From Mycoplasmataceae bacterium (lineage in GTDB: Bacteria; Bacillota_I; Bacilli_A; Mycoplasmatales; Mycoplasmoidaceae), in contig JAITHU010000029.1 of the NCBI GenBank assembly GCA_031279765.1, positions 1 to 42,551 on the forward strand: DNA of 42,551 nucleotides, read 5' to 3'. The position numbers were made by a program, and so were the translations under genes. Shown one piece after another: positions 38,301-42,551 of the stretch. Below the pieces are notes generated by a model. It was not told where the DNA came from. It saw only the letters and a list, made by a program, of their open reading frames with translations, and did not search any database. Within the stretch, counting starts at the first letter, position 1. Each line of letters opens with the position of its first letter.

Positions 38301-41300
38301 AATTCTTTAACTAAACAACCAGTAAGTTCAAGAATACAAAAAATTTGAAGCGAAGAAAATGTTAAAACAGAATTTATTCCGCATTCTGTGTTAAGACCGG
38401 TGCTTGCTACTTCTCAACAATTTGATTACGATGTGCCTATTGATGAACAAATATTAAATGATAGAAAAAACATTCCTTTTAATTCTTGAGTTGCTAGAGG
38501 TGGATCACCATCGAACCGTAGATTTGCTGCGATAAATCGTACAAACACTGGAAGATTACATTCGCACGTAGTTGGTTATCACAAAATTTATAATCCTTTA
38601 CAACATAGTTCACATTCGCTTAAAGACTATCAAACATTCTCTCCTTATCGATCGTCAACTATTACTTCATCATCTGCAATGCTTTCATTTACTGCTTCTT
38701 CTGCGAAAAACCCTTTACTTATTCAAAATCCATTTGGCGATTACGATACGTTCAATGTAAAACCTACAAATTCTCGAACAAATTTTTACGATCATTCTTC
38801 TTTAAATTTTGAATCATCAAACGATTTGCGTAGAATTGCTTTAGAAAAAAATGCTCTTACTCCGATTGATTCTTCGATAATTACTATAAAAACTCCAATT
38901 CCTGGTAAGTGAGGAAAAAGAAAAGTAAAACTTTATACATCGATTGAAGGAGCATACACTAGTATGGCAGAATCACGTTCTTCACCAATAACAAAAATGC
39001 CAAAATATAAAGATTCAATAAACGATACTTTTTTGAGTGATAAACGTTTTTTACAAAGATATAACAATAAATTTAACTTAAATCCTCGTTATAAAAGTTT
39101 TGATATTCAACAACGTGATGATTTTATAAAAAATAACATTATATATTCTGATGATCATAACGTCGAAAGAAATATACCATATTCTACACCTATCATAGGT
39201 ACAAAAGCAGGTGAAGATGGTATTATTGAATACTCAACAGATTTAAGATATTCAAATCATTCACTTTCAAGAGAGGGCGGTGGCGGACTTGTTATAGCTG
39301 ATAGACCTATAACAAATCCTGTGCGTTATTTTAAAGAACATCATATGATAAATTACGTTAACCCAGTTACACAATGAATTGATGTGAATGCTTTACCACG
39401 TCAACAATACAACGCTGATGGTACTTTAGAATTTTCGAATGTTAGTGATAAAAATCAAAACATTCCTACATATGAAGGTTTTCAAATTCAAAATCGTGCA
39501 ATATACAAACCAAATTATGAAAAATTAACTGCATTGCCTCAACCGGGTGAAATTAATAACCAAAAAGATTGAAGGAAAAGGAAATTAGCTGCTCACCCAG
39601 ATGCGGTGTTTTCTCCTGATGGAAAAGAAGTAATGTATACAAATAAACAAGGTATTATTAAATATCAAAAATTTAATTTAGAAAGATTAACAAACCCAAA
39701 TGCTCCTAGTCACGAATTTACACGTAGTTGAAAAACTGGTGATATTGTAGGTTTTGAAGCGTTAGAAAAAACTTACAACAAACATAATAATAAAGTAGAA
39801 CCAACTATTAAACAGTTTGTTCAAAAAAATCCTGCTGAATTAATATTAGATGGAAGATATGGAGATGTAGAAAATGCAAGTGTGATAAAAATGAAAGGTA
39901 ACGGTAGCAACGAAGCAGGAAGTAAACAAATATTAGAAGTAGCGTATTCTGGTCAACGTCCAGAAGCAAAAGCTAGTTTTCCTGATTGAGCTGTTAGAGG
40001 ACGTGCTGCTGCTGGTTTACCAATAACTGGTTTTGGTATTGCAAAAATTTCTCCAGAAAATGTTAATATTGAAAAACCAGAAAGATTATTCGATACTCAA
40101 GGAACTGATATTGTAAAATCTAATAAGGTAGTTACAACACAAAAAGCTAATTATGAACGTAGTTTTAGTCCTGATGGTAGCCAAGATGTTAGATTAGGAA
40201 CAACTCGTTTAGGAAATGGTGAAGAATATTTTGATTTACAAGCATGAAAAAAACATATTCAAGCTAAACATATGAATGTTCGTTTTTCTGACGAAGAAGG
40301 GAAAGCGGATAAAAATAATCCATCATTAGTTGCAGCTACATATTCGTTGCCAGATGGAACCATTAAACAAAAAGTTTATAATTCACTTCTAGGAGAAAAA
40401 ATAGAATTACAAAAAAATATTATTTATGAACGCGATAGAATTTCAAGAACTATTAAAGAAAACAATTACAAACCAGGTTCTACGGAATATGATTTTCTTA
40501 CAGATAAACTAGAAACTTTAGAAAAAGAATATAAAGATAATGTTAATTCTTTAAAATTTTACAACCCTACATTGCAAACAGCAGTTGTAAAACCTGGTCA
40601 AAATTTAGATAGAGATGTTACGTACTATTCTAAAATTATTACAAATGATCCTAAAAGAAAAATTTTACTTTCTTCTAACGGTATGGAACTACCAACAATT
40701 ATCAATGCTGCTACGGAAGAAGAAAGACAATATTTTACAGATAACCCTGGTGATTCTATTAATGCACATAATTTAGTTGATGGTTTTTATGCAATTAAAG
40801 ATTTCGATACAAGATTATCTAATTTTGCTTCAAGAAAAGCAGCCGCAGGAGAAGCACCAATAATTTCTCCAGATTTAAACAAAAATTTACCACGAAATAT
40901 TTCCAATAAAATGGGTGGTTTCGTTCCAAGAAAAATAAATGGTTTTGATAACCCATTATTATTAAGTGCGAAACCAGTTAAACGTGAATTACCAACGTTT
41001 GATGATGGAAGAATCAATTTATCCGCTTTAACTGGTCATGAAACTGAAGTTACTAACGCAAACGCTGTTCGTCATTATTACATGCCAGATTTATTAGATC
41101 CTAGAAAAGCGTATTATATGGAATTAGATGATAATGGAAAAGTTGTTACATACGAACATATTTTGCCTAAACCAATGAAAAATTCAGCTGTTTTAACTCC
41201 GAAAGAGCGCGAAGAAATTAAATTAATTAAAAAACAACAAAATATTACCAATATTACAAAAAATGTTACAAAAATTTATGGTGGAATCCTCGATAAAAAT

Positions 41301-42551
41301 GGTAAAACTGTTGATATACCAGTGGATCTTAAGTATAGTGTTAACAGCGTAGATGATAGTGCGTTAAAAAATATTCCTGATCCGGTATTACCATCAAAAA
41401 TACAACAACAAGATGTTCACGTACAACAAGTACTAGGTAATGTTACGCCGCTTGATCCAAATGCTATCCCTGCTGTACAAATACCAGATCGAATACAACA
41501 GCAAGATATTCATATACAACAAGTACTAGGTAATGTTACGCCATTTGATCCAAATGCTATCCCTGTTGTACAAATACCAGATCAAGATGTTCAACACACA
41601 ATTAATGTTACAGACGTACTAAACCATGATGATACACAACTACAACAAGATTTAGCAAACTTGCCACAACATACTGTTCCAGATCAAGATGTTGAACACA
41701 AAATTAATGTTTTTGATAGAATGTATCACGATCAACAAGCTATGCAAAGTGTTATTGATGGACTTCAACAATTACCACAATATACTGCTCCAGATCAAGA
41801 TGTTGAACACAAAATTAATGTTTTTGATAGAATGTATCACGATCAACAAGCTATGCAAAGTGTTATTGATGGACTTCAACAATTACCACAACATACTGCT
41901 CCAGATCAAGATATTGAACGTCTAATTAATGTTTTTGATAGATTAGGTAACCACGATATGGCACAATTGCGACAACAATTAGCAAACTTACAACAACAAG
42001 CTAACCCAGACGATCAAGATCTTACTCGTACACATAATGTTACAGATGTACTAGGTAACCACAATATGGCACAATTACGACAACAATTAGCAAACTTACA
42101 ACAACAAGCTAACCCAGACAATCAAGATCTTACTCGTACACATAATGTTACAGATGTACTAGGTAACCACAATATGGCACAATTGCGACAAGAATTAGCA
42201 AACTTACAACAACCAGTTTCACCACTTCCTATAACGTTATATCAAGACATCGATCTTCGTAGAAGAATTAGAAATGTATTCGGCCCAAATTTTTCGACAA
42301 TTCCAGCTCCAATCATCCCTAATGTTTCTGCTACCCAACTTATCAACATTGACCAACAAACAGGTAGAATTACTGATGGTGTAGTTGTTCCTACTACTCC
42401 ACTAAATCCTATTACCGATATCGATACTACCCAACTTATCAACATTGACCAACAAACAGGTAGAATTACTAATAATGTACCTCCTCCTCAAGCTCCGAAC
42501 ATCCCAGCTGCTTCTACTACTCAAACTATCAACATTGACCAACAACCTGGC
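23397..42551 (+). CDS. Giant membrane-anchored protein, >=6,385 residues, VirB6/TrbL-like head (3' end outside window)
   Basis: I followed the frame from ATG 23397 to the last base: only TGA (Trp) occurs, no TAA or TAG. Layout: hydrophobic segments at about residues 19-45, 72-98 and 122-153; a polar loop 154-396; segments at about 398-423, 429-448, 464-485 and 503-534; then a soluble tail of at least 5,850 residues. The tail holds a basic stretch (NKAVGYKNAAMSIGRSVRD), nine glycines (740-748), charged coiled-coil-like sequence (~900-1740), a Pro-rich linker (~1745-1779), long helical regions, a Q/A repeat plus polyproline (3801-3845), an aromatic/Gly-richer part (~4320-5990) with two FSPDG motifs (5405, 5590), and tandem repeats (5998-6275, 6313 onward). 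The head's plan recalls VirB6/TrbL channel proteins; no homology search was possible. Secretion, conjugation, adhesion or gliding roles are inference only. Confidence 0.96.
23451..24998 (+). other. Polytopic membrane head of the giant protein
   Basis: Residues ~19-534 hold seven hydrophobic segments in a 3 + loop + 4 plan. The loop between the second and third segments (GHEKVVDTVGQASHTQLGKF) is basic, so it is probably cytoplasmic and the 240-residue loop after segment three is outside. If the last four segments all span, the giant tail is extracellular. If the one at 429-448 is re-entrant, which the basic FKGWYRKLYGR stretch after it favours, the tail is cytoplasmic. The Trp/Tyr/Gly-rich segments GYWIIGWLFIAQG and VGWWNLWPNFAVL are typical of channel-forming VirB6/TrbL-type proteins. 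Confidence 0.6.
25614..25640 (+). repeat. GGAGGC hexanucleotide run encoding nine glycines
   Basis: Four and a half copies of a GGAGGC unit inside the giant gene encode residues 740-748, all Gly. It is by far the most GC-rich spot nearby. Gain or loss of a unit would change the protein by two residues without shifting the frame. Confidence 0.9.
34797..34904 (+). repeat. Three 36-bp Gln/Ala repeats followed by a proline run
   Basis: Three successive 12-residue units read QQQALAAQQAAQ, QQQALAIQQAAQ and QHQVLAAQQPQQ (34797-34832, 34833-34868, 34869-34904), directly followed by PLPPPPSPAEGE. Unit 3 is the most diverged. The block separates the long helical part of the giant protein from its later regions and probably acts as a flexible linker. 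Confidence 0.9.
41388..41573 (+). repeat. Two 93-bp tandem repeats in the giant gene
   Basis: Units 41388-41480 and 41481-41573 each encode 31 residues with the shared core QQVLGNVTP-x-DPNAIP. They open the repeat-rich C-terminal zone and differ by scattered substitutions. Confidence 0.85.
41577..42212 (+). repeat. Six 34-37-residue tandem repeats in the giant gene
   Basis: Units start at 41577, 41679, 41790, 41901, 42006 and 42114, each opening with Pro-Asp and built on a core like QDVEHKINVFDRMYHDQQAM followed by a Leu/Gln-rich helix. Units 41679-41789 and 41790-41900 are 111 bp each and differ at one base. The two units starting at 42006 and 42114 differ at about three bases over their aligned part. 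The remaining units are more diverged, showing successive duplications. Confidence 0.92.
42333..42551 (+). repeat. INIDQQTGRIT repeats reaching the window edge
   Basis: The phrase TQLINIDQQTGRIT occurs from 42333 and again from 42429 (96-bp spacing). A third copy, TQTINIDQQPG, starts at 42519 and is cut by the edge. The segments between are Pro/Thr-rich. Further copies probably follow. Confidence 0.85.

Noticed and set aside
41689-41925. 78-codon ORF with an internal perfect duplication in another frame
   Set aside because: It is the shadow of the tandem repeats of the giant gene; the repeat unit is a multiple of three, so any frame looks repeated.
23397-42551. The plus-strand region as a cluster of ~20 separate small genes or a decayed pseudogene
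   Set aside because: All pieces lie in the same frame and are separated only by TGA, which is Trp here as shown by conserved positions in fmt, ftsY, uvrC and eno. No TAA or TAG interrupts them.
41388-42551. CRISPR array
   Set aside because: The repeats are contiguous without unique spacers, diverge gradually and are in frame within the protein-coding sequence.

Overview
The window comes from an AT-rich mollicute that reads TGA as tryptophan. Conserved Trp positions in Fmt, FtsY, RNase III, LepA, UvrC, enolase and TpiA are all written TGA, which excludes phytoplasmas and acholeplasmas. The sequence alone does not give the species.

Positions 1-22,995 are compact and mostly on the minus strand. 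From the left edge there is a large, 3'-truncated, Ig-like-repeat surface lipoprotein gene, an intergenic stretch with a degraded small ORF and a strong bidirectional terminator, and a pair formed by a membrane protein gene and fmt. Next comes a tightly overlapping operon read right to left: a mollicute hypothetical, plsX, rnc, smc, ftsY. A divergent plus-strand pair, rpsT and a small lipoprotein gene overlapping it by 17 nt, interrupts the minus-strand run. A second overlapping minus-strand operon follows: ABC-2 permease, ABC ATPase, second ABC-2 permease, uvrC, lepA. Then come eno, tpiA and a TM2-domain membrane protein, all minus strand.

From 23,397 to the right edge (42,551) the plus strand is one uninterrupted reading frame when TGA is read as Trp: at least 6,385 codons, with no stop reached. 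Its first ~535 residues form a polytopic membrane head (about seven hydrophobic segments around a ~240-residue loop) whose layout recalls VirB6/TrbL channel proteins of type IV secretion systems. The rest is a giant charged, largely helical tail with Gly, Pro and Gln/Ala low-complexity linkers, an aromatic/Gly-richer C-terminal third, and young tandem repeats still running at the window edge. It is transcribed from its own promoter, divergent from the TM2 gene. No other secretion or mobility gene is visible. This protein is the best candidate for something undescribed.

The housekeeping genes cover translation (fmt, rpsT, lepA), phospholipid synthesis (plsX), RNA processing (rnc), chromosome organisation (smc), membrane targeting (ftsY), repair (uvrC) and glycolysis (eno, tpiA). 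The surface genes (two lipoproteins, the ABC-2 pair with large ectodomains, the giant protein) suggest heavy investment in envelope functions. No rRNA, tRNA, CRISPR array, insertion sequence or phage gene was recognised.
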